From: an uncultured Bacteroides sp.
GTDB taxonomy: Bacteria > Bacteroidota > Bacteroidia > Bacteroidales > Bacteroidaceae
NCBI RefSeq assembly: GCF_963678845.1
Contig: NZ_OY787466.1
Span: 124,001 to 188,000 of the forward strand
Length of the DNA: 64,000 nt
Direction of reading: 5' to 3'
The notes under the pieces are model-generated. The model was not told the DNA's origin. It worked only from the letters and a program-made list of their open reading frames with translations, and made no database searches. The position numbers were made by a program, and so were the translations under genes. The first letter of the stretch is position 1. Each line of letters opens with the position of its first letter. This document shows positions 54,322 through 62,346 of the stretch, in pieces.

Positions 54322-54378
54322 ATGGCAAAATACTATCCACATACCACATCCATGTGCACCACAACCCTTTGGGGTTAG
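54322..54378 (+). CDS. Threonine-rich leader peptide of the thr operon
   Basis: An 18-codon open frame, MAKYYPHTTSMCTTTLWG, lies between the promoter element and thrA. Five of 18 residues are Thr, in a pair and a triplet. An A-rich stretch precedes the ATG. The 3' end of the frame overlaps a small stem, AACCC/GGGTT, that spans the stop codon. This is the layout of a ribosome-stalling attenuator, in which scarce charged tRNA-Thr would halt the ribosome at the Thr codons and change the fold of the RNA downstream. I could not find a classical terminator (GC stem with T run) before thrA, so the exact mechanism is open. Confidence 0.65.
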   Translation: MAKYYPHTTSMCTTTLWG

Positions 54379-54499
54379 GGATAGTTTTGTGTTTCTACGT
54401 GAATCACGCTTACAAACGGTAGGCATCAATAAAATCTTATTATTTAGTTCATTCATTTAACTTGTGCCGTGTGAGGTGTGAGTTCCTAAAATTATAAAC

Positions 54500-56938
54500 A
54501 TGAAAGTAATGAAATTCGGCGGAACATCCGTAGGTTCCGTGAACAGCATTTTAAATGTTAAAAAAATAGTTGAGGCTTCTGAAGAGCCGGTCATTGTTGT
54601 CGTTTCTGCATTGGGAGGCATTACAGATCAGCTGATAAACACCTCTAAGATTGCTGCTGCTGGTGATGCATCTTACGAAAAAGATTTTCGTGAAATAGTG
54701 CTTCGCCATGTCAACATGGTTAAAGAAGTAATTCCTACAGGCGAAAAGCAACTAGCTGTTCAGAAACAAATCAGAGCACTTCTTGACGAACTGAAAGACA
54801 TCTTTCAGGGAATTTGTCTGATAAAAGACCTCTCAGCGAAAACTGCCGATACTATTGTAAGTTATGGTGAAAGATTATCATCCATTATAGTAGCTGCGCT
54901 GATAGACGGCGCAAAATGGTTCGATTCACGAAAACTGATAAAGACTGAATTCAAGCACGGTAAGCATAATCTGGATAAGGAACTGACCAATGAACTGATC
55001 AAAGAGGCATTCAAGGAAATACCTCACGTCTCTCTGATGGGTGGATTTATCTCTTCCGATAAAGTGAGTGGAGATGTAACAAACTTAGGTCGGGGAGGAT
55101 CAGATTATACAGCTGCGATTCTTGCGGCTGCTCTTAATGCTTCAATACTGGAAATATGGACAGACGTAGATGGCTTTATGACTGCCGACCCTAGAGTTAT
55201 CAGCAATGCTTATCCTATTAAAGAGCTAAGTTATGTGGAAGCCATGGAGTTATGCAACTTCGGTGCAAAGGTGGTTTATCCTCCTACTATTTATCCTGTC
55301 TGCCATAAGAATATTCCTATCGTTATTAAGAATACATTTAATCCCGCTGCACCGGGAACTGTTATTGTTCAGGAAAAATCGGTTTCAGGTGGTAAAGCCA
55401 TCAAGGGAATCTCTTCTATTAATGATACCAGCCTTATCACTGTAACAGGCTTGGGTATGGTAGGAGTTATCGGTGTTAATTACCGAATTTTCAAAGCTTT
55501 GGCAAAAGGTGGCATCAGTGTATTTATGGTTTCTCAGGCATCTTCCGAGAACAATACTTCCATTGGTGTAAGAACTGCTGATGCAGAACTGGCATGCGAA
55601 GTGCTTAATGAAGAGTTTGCCAAGGAGATAGAAATGGGCGAAATTAGCTGCATAACAGCTGAGAATGACTTGGCTACAGTGGCTGTTGTAGGAGAAAATA
55701 TGAAACATACTCCGGGCATTGCCGGTAAGCTGTTTGGTACTCTGGGACGCAATGGTATAAACGTAATTGCTTGTGCACAGGGAGCTTCCGAGACTAATAT
55801 CTCATTTGTAATTGATGCCAGATCATTACGTAAAACATTAAATGTAATCCATGACTCCTTTTTTCTTTCTGAATACCAGGTGCTGAACCTCTTTATCAGC
55901 GGTATTGGTACGGTAGGTGGCAGTCTTATTGAACAGATTCGTTGTCAGCAACAAAACCTGATGCAACAAAACGGACTGAAGCTTAATGTAGTAGGAATCG
56001 CAAATAGTAAACGGGCTCTTTTTTGCCGCGAAGGAATTGATCTTAGCAAATTTAGAGAAGAGCTAAAAGATAAAGGAATCCCCAATTCTCCTGAAGTATT
56101 CAGAGATGAAGTAATTGGGATGAACATATTCAACTCTGTTTTTGTGGATTGTACCGCAAGTGCAGATGTTGCTTCTATTTACAAGGAACTGCTTTCACAC
56201 AATATTTCAGTGGTAGCTGCCAATAAAATTGCAGCATCATCTAAATATGAAGATTATGCTGAACTGAAACAGATAGCCCGTCACCGTGGAGTGAAGTTCT
56301 TATTTGAAACAAACGTAGGTGCAGGCCTCCCAATAATCAACACTATCAATGATTTGATTAACAGTGGTGATAAGATTCTGAAGATTGAAGCTGTTCTTTC
56401 GGGTACTTTGAACTATATCTTTAACAAGATTAGTGCTGATGTTCCTTTTAGCCACACTATTAAGATGGCTCAGGAAGAGGGTTACTCAGAACCCGATCCC
56501 CGTATCGACCTCAGCGGTAAGGATGTAATCCGCAAGCTGGTGATTCTGGCTCGTGAAGCCGGTTATAAGATTGATCAGGAAGATGTGGCGAAGAACCTTT
56601 TTATTCCCGATGAGTTCTTTAAAGGTAGTCTGGAAGATTTCTGGGGAAAAGTACCTTCTCTCGATGCAGACTTTGAAGCTAGAAGAAAAGTCTTGGAAAG
56701 CGAAAAGAAACACTGGAGATTTGTTGCTACCTTCGAGGAAGGTAAAGCATCTGTAGGATTGCAGGAGGTAGATTCTCACCATCCGTTCTACGGACTTGAG
56801 GGAAGCAATAATATTATTCTGCTCACAACGGAACGTTACCGTGAGTATCCAATGATGATTCAGGGATATGGAGCCGGAGCAGGGGTTACTGCAGCAGGAG
56901 TTTTTGCAGACATTATGAGTATCGTTAATATTCGGTAA
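54500..56938 (+). CDS. thrA: Bifunctional aspartate kinase / homoserine dehydrogenase
   Basis: An 812-residue fusion of the first and third steps from aspartate to homoserine. Residues 1 to about 290 are the aspartate kinase (KFGGTSVGSV at 5-14; GRGGSDYTA near 200). Two ACT domains for amino-acid feedback occupy about 300-450 (ITVTGLGMVGV, then TVAVVGENM). Residues about 460-812 are homoserine dehydrogenase, with the NAD(P)-binding GIGTVGGSLI and the catalytic region LSGTLNYI. It is first in the operon after the leader peptide. The ACT domains suggest feedback control by threonine on top of any attenuation. Confidence 0.95.
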   Translation: MKVMKFGGTSVGSVNSILNVKKIVEASEEPVIVVVSALGGITDQLINTSKIAAAGDASYEKDFREIVLRHVNMVKEVIPTGEKQLAVQKQIRALLDELKDIFQGICLIKDLSAKTADTIVSYGERLSSIIVAALIDGAKWFDSRKLIKTEFKHGKHNLDKELTNELIKEAFKEIPHVSLMGGFISSDKVSGDVTNLGRGGSDYTAAILAAALNASILEIWTDVDGFMTADPRVISNAYPIKELSYVEAMELCNFGAKVVYPPTIYPVCHKNIPIVIKNTFNPAAPGTVIVQEKSVSGGKAIKGISSINDTSLITVTGLGMVGVIGVNYRIFKALAKGGISVFMVSQASSENNTSIGVRTADAELACEVLNEEFAKEIEMGEISCITAENDLATVAVVGENMKHTPGIAGKLFGTLGRNGINVIACAQGASETNISFVIDARSLRKTLNVIHDSFFLSEYQVLNLFISGIGTVGGSLIEQIRCQQQNLMQQNGLKLNVVGIANSKRALFCREGIDLSKFREELKDKGIPNSPEVFRDEVIGMNIFNSVFVDCTASADVASIYKELLSHNISVVAANKIAASSKYEDYAELKQIARHRGVKFLFETNVGAGLPIINTINDLINSGDKILKIEAVLSGTLNYIFNKISADVPFSHTIKMAQEEGYSEPDPRIDLSGKDVIRKLVILAREAGYKIDQEDVAKNLFIPDEFFKGSLEDFWGKVPSLDADFEARRKVLESEKKHWRFVATFEEGKASVGLQEVDSHHPFYGLEGSNNIILLTTERYREYPMMIQGYGAGAGVTAAGVFADIMSIVNIR

Positions 56939-56940
56939 CT

Positions 56941-58155
56941 ATGAAACATATAATAATATTGGGTGATGGTATGGCCGACTGGCCAGTCAAGTCACTACAA
57001 AACAAGACGCTTTTGCAATATGCTAAGACGCCTTACATGGATTTACTCGCAAAGATGGGCAAAACCGGACAATTGATTACTGTTGCTCCGGGTTTTCATC
57101 CCGGAAGCGAGGTGGCAAATATGTCTGTTCTTGGTTATAACCTGCCACAAGTATACGAAGGTCGAGGCCCACTGGAAGCTGCCAGCATAGGAGTGGAGCT
57201 GGAACCGGGGGAAATGGCCATACGATGCAACCTGATTTGTGTTGAAGGAGAGATTTTAAAGAATCACTCTTCCGGTCATATATCCACTGAAGATGCAGAT
57301 GTGCTCATTAAATTTCTGCAAGAGAAGTTGGGCAGTGACCGTGTAACCTTTCATACTGGAGTGGCTTACCGTCACTTGCTGGTTATCAAAGGAGGAAATA
57401 AAAACATTGAGTGTACGCCACCTCATGACGTACCGCTCCACCCGTTCCGCCCGTTACTGGTTAAGGCTACAGTGCCCGAAGCTCAGGAAACAGCGGACTT
57501 GATAAATGATTTAATATTAAAATCGCAAGAGTTGCTCAAGGATCATCCACTAAACCTGAAGCGTGTGGCTGAAGGCAAAGATCCTGCAAACAGCATCTGG
57601 CCATGGTCTCCGGGCTATCGTCCAAAGATGGAAACTATTGCCCAGACGTTCCCTTTCATGAAGAAAGGAGCTGTAATCTCGGCTGTCGACTTAATAAACG
57701 GAATTGGTTACTACGCTGGTCTTCGCCGCATTCCGGTGGAAGGTGCAACCGGACTTTATGATACCAATTATGAGAATAAAGTTGCTGCAGCGCTTGATGC
57801 TCTCCGTACAGACGACTTTGTTTACCTACACATTGAGGCAAGTGATGAGGCCGGACACGAGGGAGATGTGGATTTGAAGCTGAAAACCATAGAGAACCTG
57901 GATTCCCGTGCGGTGGGTCCTATTTATGAAGCAGTAAAGAACTGGGATGAACCTGTTGCTATTGCTGTGCTTCCTGATCATCCTACACCATGTGAACTGC
58001 GTACACACACTTCGGACCCTGTGCCGTTCCTTATTTATTATCCCGGCATTGAAGCAGATTCCGTACAGACTTTCGATGAATTCTCTGTAAAAGAGGGAGT
58101 ATATGGTTTATTAAAGGAAAATGAGTTCATTAACGCGTTTTTGAGCAATGAATAA
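56941..58155 (+). CDS. ApgM-like protein, probable homoserine kinase in this operon
   Basis: A 404-residue alkaline-phosphatase-superfamily protein of the archaeal-type cofactor-independent phosphoglycerate mutase family. It shows the metal-binding front GDGMADWP (8-15), PGSEVANMSVLGY (58-70), HIEASDEAGHEGD near 298, and the metal site VLPDHPTPCELRTH near 342. It lies 2 bases after thrA and directly before thrC, exactly where thrB (homoserine kinase) is expected, and no thrB is present in this operon. Comparative genomics has proposed that this branch replaces homoserine kinase in Bacteroides, and I favour that role over glycolysis. Annotation as phosphoglycerate mutase is likely to be wrong for this copy. 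Confidence 0.8.
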   Translation: MKHIIILGDGMADWPVKSLQNKTLLQYAKTPYMDLLAKMGKTGQLITVAPGFHPGSEVANMSVLGYNLPQVYEGRGPLEAASIGVELEPGEMAIRCNLICVEGEILKNHSSGHISTEDADVLIKFLQEKLGSDRVTFHTGVAYRHLLVIKGGNKNIECTPPHDVPLHPFRPLLVKATVPEAQETADLINDLILKSQELLKDHPLNLKRVAEGKDPANSIWPWSPGYRPKMETIAQTFPFMKKGAVISAVDLINGIGYYAGLRRIPVEGATGLYDTNYENKVAAALDALRTDDFVYLHIEASDEAGHEGDVDLKLKTIENLDSRAVGPIYEAVKNWDEPVAIAVLPDHPTPCELRTHTSDPVPFLIYYPGIEADSVQTFDEFSVKEGVYGLLKENEFINAFLSNE

Positions 58156-58168
58156 AATCAATAAAATA

Positions 58169-59470
58169 ATGAAATATTACAGTACCAATAAGAAGGCGCC
58201 GGTTGCGGACCTTCAGGAAGCGGTGGTAAAGGGACTGGCATCCGATAAAGGACTTTTTATGCCGGAATCAATTAAGCCACTGCCTAAAGAGTTTTTTGAT
58301 CAGATTGAAACCATGAGTTTTCAGGAAATATCTTACCGTGTGGCAGATGCCTTCTTTGGTGATGATATTCCGGCCGAGACTTTGAAACATATTGTTTATG
58401 ATACGCTGAACTTTGATGTTCCATTGGTAAAGGTAACAGAAGATATTTACTCTTTAGAGCTGTTTCATGGTCCTACATTGGCATTTAAAGATGTAGGTGG
58501 TCGTTTTATGGCCCGTCTTCTGGGTTATTTCATCAAGAAACAAGGGCAGAAGAACGTAAACGTATTGGTTGCCACTTCCGGTGATACAGGAAGTGCCGTG
58601 GCCAATGGCTTCTTGGGTGTGGAAGGAATTCATGTGTATGTGCTTTATCCAAAGGGAAAAGTAAGCGAGATACAGGAAAAACAGTTCACCACTCTGGGAC
58701 AAAACATCACAGCTCTTGAAGTTGATGGCACGTTCGATGATTGTCAGGCGCTTGTAAAATCAGCCTTTATGGATAAGGAGCTGAATGAACACATGTCTTT
58801 AACATCTGCCAACTCTATTAATGTGGCACGTTTCCTTCCTCAGTCCTTCTATTACTTCTATGCTTATGCACAGTTGAAGAAACTAGGTAAGGCAGACAAT
58901 GCAGTATTCTGTGTGCCAAGCGGTAACTTTGGTAACATTACTGCCGGATTGTTTGGCAAACGTATGGGATTACCAATTTCTCGTTTCATAGCTTCCAATA
59001 ACAAGAACGATATATTCTACCAATACCTGAAAACAGGTAAGTATACACCGCAACCTTCAGTAGCAACCATTGCCAATGCTATGGATGTGGGCGATCCAAG
59101 TAACTTTGCACGTGTGCTCGATCTTTACGGGGGAAGTCATGAAGCAATCATAAAGGAAATAAGCGGAGCTACTTATACCGACGAGCAAATAAGTGAGACA
59201 GTGCAGTGGGTTTACAATAAAACTCATTACCTGCTCGATCCTCATGGCGCTTGTGGATACCGAGCCCTTTCAGAACACCTGGAACCAGGCGAAACAGGAG
59301 TGTTCCTTGAAACAGCTCATCCTGCAAAATTCCTTGAAACAGTAGAAAAGATAATAGGAGAGAAGGTAGATATCCCAGCCAAGCTGCAAGCATTTATGCA
59401 TGGCGAGAAGAAAACCGTGCTTATGACGAAAGACTTTGCTGCATTCAAGCAGTATCTAATGAACGTATAA
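58169..59470 (+). CDS. thrC: Threonine synthase
   Basis: A 433-residue PLP enzyme that converts O-phosphohomoserine to threonine. The PLP lysine is K107 in PTLAFKDVGGRF. The SGDTGSAV phosphate loop and the VPSGNFGNITAG block are intact. I chose the ATG at 58169 because it gives the usual start MKYYSTNK; an earlier in-frame ATG at 58148 overlaps the end of the preceding gene. It is the last gene of the thr operon and is followed by a terminator built of GTACA repeats. Confidence 0.95.
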   Translation: MKYYSTNKKAPVADLQEAVVKGLASDKGLFMPESIKPLPKEFFDQIETMSFQEISYRVADAFFGDDIPAETLKHIVYDTLNFDVPLVKVTEDIYSLELFHGPTLAFKDVGGRFMARLLGYFIKKQGQKNVNVLVATSGDTGSAVANGFLGVEGIHVYVLYPKGKVSEIQEKQFTTLGQNITALEVDGTFDDCQALVKSAFMDKELNEHMSLTSANSINVARFLPQSFYYFYAYAQLKKLGKADNAVFCVPSGNFGNITAGLFGKRMGLPISRFIASNNKNDIFYQYLKTGKYTPQPSVATIANAMDVGDPSNFARVLDLYGGSHEAIIKEISGATYTDEQISETVQWVYNKTHYLLDPHGACGYRALSEHLEPGETGVFLETAHPAKFLETVEKIIGEKVDIPAKLQAFMHGEKKTVLMTKDFAAFKQYLMNV

Positions 59471-59506
59471 CCGGAAACTAATCATTTCATAAGGTTACGT
59501 CAATCC

Positions 59507-59569
59507 AAACATGTACAAGATTGGAAGTAAACATGTACAAGCTTACATCCAATCATGTACATGTTTTTT
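59507..59569 (+). terminator. Terminator made of repeated CATGTACA palindromes after thrC
   Basis: AAACATGTACAAG occurs at 59507-59519 and 59529-59541. TGTACATGTTT at 59556-59566 pairs perfectly over 11 bp with the second copy and is followed by a T run to 59569. The first copy can instead pair with the same right arm in a longer 24-bp stem (22 matches), using GATTGGAAGTAA and TTACATCCAATC as the inner part. Two exclusive hairpins are therefore possible. The cluster resembles the GTACA repeats at 3027-3106. Confidence 0.75.
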
Positions 59570-59773
59570 GTATCCTCCCGCCTTTGGTTCCCTAATCTTA
59601 CTCTTCGTTTTCATTAACCCTATTACGGCTGCTGTTTAATACTTCTAACCCTGCTTTCAGTAGACTCCTTTACGCTTTCCCTCTGATAATGGTTGACTTT
59701 TCATGACTGATTTATTCGTTATGCTAGGCTATAGAAAATATTGTATTTGATAATCAGGTAGTTATATTTTATT

Positions 59774-59910
59774 GGGTGGAGAGGGTGGAGTAAAATAATA
59801 CTTTTTCCGTTCTGGAAAATATAGATTTGATAATTCTGCAAAATGCGGAATTATTGTTTTTCTATTTCTGAAAGCCTAAAAAACTCTTTTTTACTCCACC
59901 CTCTCCACCC
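59774..59910. repeat. 137-bp inverted-repeat element, copy 1 (GGGTGGAG arms)
   Basis: Perfect 22-bp inverted arms lie at 59774-59795 and 59889-59910. Each arm is a doubled word, GGGTGGAGAGGGTGGAG, followed by TAAAA at the inner end. The 93-bp core starts TAATACTTTTTCCGTTCTG and has a small near-palindrome, AATTCTGC and GCGGAATT. No open frame. The core is clearly related to copy 2, although the arm words differ. Confidence 0.85.
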
Positions 59911-59966
59911 CTTTTATAATAGTGTGTTTTGTAATATATTGATTATTAATTAAATATATTTTAGTG

Positions 59967-60103
59967 GGTGTCAGAGGTGTCAGTAAAATAACACTTTTTC
60001 TGTTCTGAGAAATTAAATTTCAATAATTCCGCAATTTGCTGAATTTTTAAAATTCATTTTCTGGAATGGAGAAATACTCTTTTTTACTGACACCTCTGAC
60101 ACC
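59967..60103. repeat. 137-bp inverted-repeat element, copy 2 (GGTGTCAG arms)
   Basis: Perfect 22-bp inverted arms lie at 59967-59988 and 60082-60103. The doubled word is GGTGTCAGAGGTGTCAG, again followed by TAAAA inside. The core starts TAACACTTTTTCTGTTCTG, near identical to copy 1 at this end. Total length and arm length are the same as in copy 1, and the two elements are separated by 56 bases. Confidence 0.85.
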
Positions 60104-60138
60104 TGGTGATTTTTATTTGGCTTATTTATAGTGGTTTA

Positions 60139-60183
60139 TGGAAATGGGGGAATGTACTTTTTTACTGATGCCTCTAATACCTG
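60139..60183. repeat. Degenerate third copy: right end only
   Basis: This stretch repeats the right end of copy 2 (TGGAAATGG..., TTTTTTTACTGA, then GCCTCTAATACCTG), with several substitutions and no matching left arm. It looks like an eroded partial duplicate. Confidence 0.6.
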
Positions 60184-60254
60184 ATACATGATCTCTTTGA
60201 TATTCTTTTTTCACAATACATGTTTAAATATCTGAATAGTATAATTTTTCTTTC

Positions 60255-60262
60255 TATATTTG
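60255..60262 (+). promoter_or_regulatory. -7 promoter element for the small-gene cluster
   Basis: TATATTTG matches TAnnTTTG, 42 bases before the ATG at 60305. Confidence 0.5.
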
Positions 60263-60304
60263 TAATTATGTATTCTATTTTAATCTATTATACTATGCTA
60301 AAAA

Positions 60305-60571
60305 ATGAGAACTGTTAGTGCTTATAAGCAATCATTGATAATCTCAGTTCTTTATGTTGGATTGTCAACTATTGCTCTTTTATCTATGTATCCTGACTCT
60401 TGTTTTCATGGTGATTGGATAATCTATGTGTTATTTTTCACTTTTCCAGTATCTATAATCAGTTTTGGGATATTATATGGAGCAGTAGTAAATAGAGCAG
60501 TAATACTTGTAATCCAGATAATCATGTTTTTTATAACTTGGTATATTGTTTATAAGAATCTGAATAAATGA
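60305..60571 (+). CDS. Small membrane protein of unknown function
   Basis: An 88-residue hydrophobic protein with three likely membrane helices (about residues 9-29, 37-57 and 62-83) and short charged ends. I do not recognise a family. A promoter element precedes it, and the next gene starts 9 bases later on the same strand, so it is the first of a three-gene set of small accessory genes. Its AT content is higher than that of the thr operon. Confidence 0.6.
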   Translation: MRTVSAYKQSLIISVLYVGLSTIALLSMYPDSCFHGDWIIYVLFFTFPVSIISFGILYGAVVNRAVILVIQIIMFFITWYIVYKNLNK

Positions 60572-60580
60572 TATAAAAGA

Positions 60581-61033
60581 ATGAAAACATTAGAATTAAT
60601 ACCCAATAAGTCTGTAGGCATATTTTGTTTAGGAAGTGATGTGAGAAAATATACCCATATACCTCATTATCTGACTAAAAATAAAGAGAATGATTTTTCA
60701 TATGAGAGTTATGATTTTTATGAACAAGATATTGTTGTATGGGTTGAAAAAGGTAGAATTGAAACTCTTTGCTGTAAAAATAGATGTTATTGGCAAGGAT
60801 TAAATCTGATAAAAATGCCATTTGATGAATTTCAATCATTATATAATGTAGTACCAGATAAATCTGAAAATATTTATCTTTTAGTAAATGGTAGAGGACA
60901 AAATCAAACAGTATATGATTTCGATAAACTAGGACTGCAGATATGGGGGTGGAGAAAGAAGATAGTCACTGTTTTAGTCTCGAATTATCAGGATTGTGAA
61001 GATTATGGAAATATTGTTGTTAGCAGTTTCTAA
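60581..61033 (+). CDS. Hypothetical cytoplasmic protein, 150 residues
   Basis: A soluble protein without signal peptide, rich in aromatic residues and cysteines (ETLCCKNRCYWQG near 62-74). Blocks such as SYDFYEQDIVVWVEKGRIE and LIKMPFDEFQ recall small single-domain proteins that often occur beside toxin genes as immunity proteins, but I cannot name the family. No toxin gene is next to it. It sits in an operon-like run with a small membrane protein before it and an exported small protein after it. Confidence 0.6.
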   Translation: MKTLELIPNKSVGIFCLGSDVRKYTHIPHYLTKNKENDFSYESYDFYEQDIVVWVEKGRIETLCCKNRCYWQGLNLIKMPFDEFQSLYNVVPDKSENIYLLVNGRGQNQTVYDFDKLGLQIWGWRKKIVTVLVSNYQDCEDYGNIVVSSF

Positions 61034-61047
61034 TATTAATAAATTAA

Positions 61048-61329
61048 ATGATGAAAAAATATCTAGCTTTAATATTTATATTTTATATTTCTTTTTCTTG
61101 TTTTTCTGCGAGTAATTTGTCTTATATGATTAAAGGATTGAAAGTAAGCGGGGTTGATTCAATTATTACACTTAAAATAATAGAAGATGCTAGTTGGGCT
61201 AATGAAAGGGTTACAAATGATACTTGTTCAACAGCAGGATATGATAAAGGTATTTACATTAGTACTTATGTTATCTGGAAAAAAAAGGGCAATGTTAAAG
61301 AACTCAGCCCTTCATTTTTCTTGATCTAA
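61048..61329 (+). CDS. Small exported protein of unknown function
   Basis: A 93-residue protein with a signal peptide (about residues 1-21, ending CFSAS). A start at 61051, one codon later, is equally possible. The mature part of about 70 residues has SSFFLI-like hydrophobic character at the end and a single CST segment. No family recognised. The stop is followed by a hairpin terminator at 61368. Confidence 0.5.
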   Translation: MMKKYLALIFIFYISFSCFSASNLSYMIKGLKVSGVDSIITLKIIEDASWANERVTNDTCSTAGYDKGIYISTYVIWKKKGNVKELSPSFFLI

Positions 61330-61367
61330 AAAGTTTTACCGGACAGCAATATTTGAGAATATAGAAA

Positions 61368-61394
61368 GAGGTGGTTTTCTCCCACCTCCTTTTT
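61368..61394. terminator. Hairpin between convergent genes
   Basis: GAGGTGG and CCACCTC form a 7-bp stem over a 7-base loop, with CTTTTTATT behind it on the plus strand. It can serve the small-gene set and, from the other side, the lipoprotein pseudogene. Confidence 0.7.
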
Positions 61395-61401
61395 ATTAGT
61401 C

Positions 61402-62298
61402 CTAAGCATCATTCAAGCCGTCAAGTGCAGACTCCATAAGTATCTTTATGTCGTCATCTGTCATATTCTTTGAAATTTCCGGCATCACAATTTTCAACTG
61501 TTTTACAGCTTCATCAATTTCTATATCACGTATATCATAAACCATATCTGCATTTGTTGCTTTATATGTCTTTGCCAAGTCAATATTAGTAAAAGATTTC
61601 GCTGAATTTGAATCAGCTACGCCAGCATACTTTGTCGAAGTATAATAGTGAAAATAATACATATTCTCTACTGCCAATACATTTACTGCGACTCCTATAT
61701 AAAATACTCCAACCGCAAAAAAGGCCACAGGAGAAAATTCAGTTTCATTCGCTCTAGTTAAGGGCACATTTTTCATATAATTCTGAGCCTTCTGAGAAAG
61801 ACCTAATCTTGCAAAGTCTAACTTTTCAATTTGACTAGCGTAGAACTGTAGGTTAGGACGTGGTTGATCGGGGAAAGTAAAGTTATTCCGTTTGCATAAC
61901 TTTAAATATTGTTCCGCATCGCCTTCTTCCAGAGCTTTTATTATTTTCTTGTCAGCGAAAAACTCTATGAATTTCACTGATGTAGAATCAAAAGCTATAG
62001 CACCCTGATAACCATATTTTTCTAGAATATTCGGATCAGTGAGAGCTGCTTGTGCTACATCTGTGCTTTCCGTTATGTCCTTTGTTAATTGACACACAGC
62101 TTTTAAATATGCAGCATCATCACTATTTAAATTAATACGAATTGGAAGGAGATTGTTTTCTCCATGTTAAATATTTTCCGAGTTAACCTTCTCATAAAGA
62201 TAATCATCTCCATCTGAAGTCGAACACGATGTGAGAGTTGTTGACGCAGCTATTGTTCCTAGTAAAATAGCTCTTGTTTTATTCATGTTTTTTTTCAT
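61402..62298 (-). pseudogene. Lipoprotein gene interrupted by one in-frame stop codon
   Basis: Reading the minus strand from the ATG at 62298 gives a good lipoprotein signal (TTLTSC, C25), then continues in frame to 61402 except for a single TAA at 62167-62169, after VNSENI. Without it the protein would be 298 residues. The segment after the stop is intact (231 codons from a GTG at 62097, an unlikely start because the signal would be lost). A change of CAA to TAA is the simplest cause. The mature protein has one hydrophobic patch (FFAVGVFYIGVAVNVLAVEN) and no recognised domain. It is downstream of the PH-domain and radical SAM genes on the same strand. Confidence 0.75.
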
Positions 62299-62346
62299 TT
62301 TAAATTAAATTAATTTGATATTATAAAGTAATTTATAGCAAAAAAA

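Noticed and set aside
54225..54422. 65-residue plus-strand open frame spanning the thr leader region
   Set aside because: It starts before the promoter element at 54284 and is in a different frame from the Thr-rich leader peptide.
56941..58155. Glycolytic phosphoglycerate mutase role
   Set aside because: The operon position between thrA and thrC, and the absence of thrB there, fit threonine synthesis better, though activity is untested here.
59774..60103. Insertion sequence
   Set aside because: There is no transposase frame between or within the arms; each element is only 137 bp.
62095..62097. GTG start for a complete 231-residue protein
   Set aside because: The same frame continues upstream to a clear lipoprotein signal, interrupted by one stop codon, so a pseudogene explains it better.
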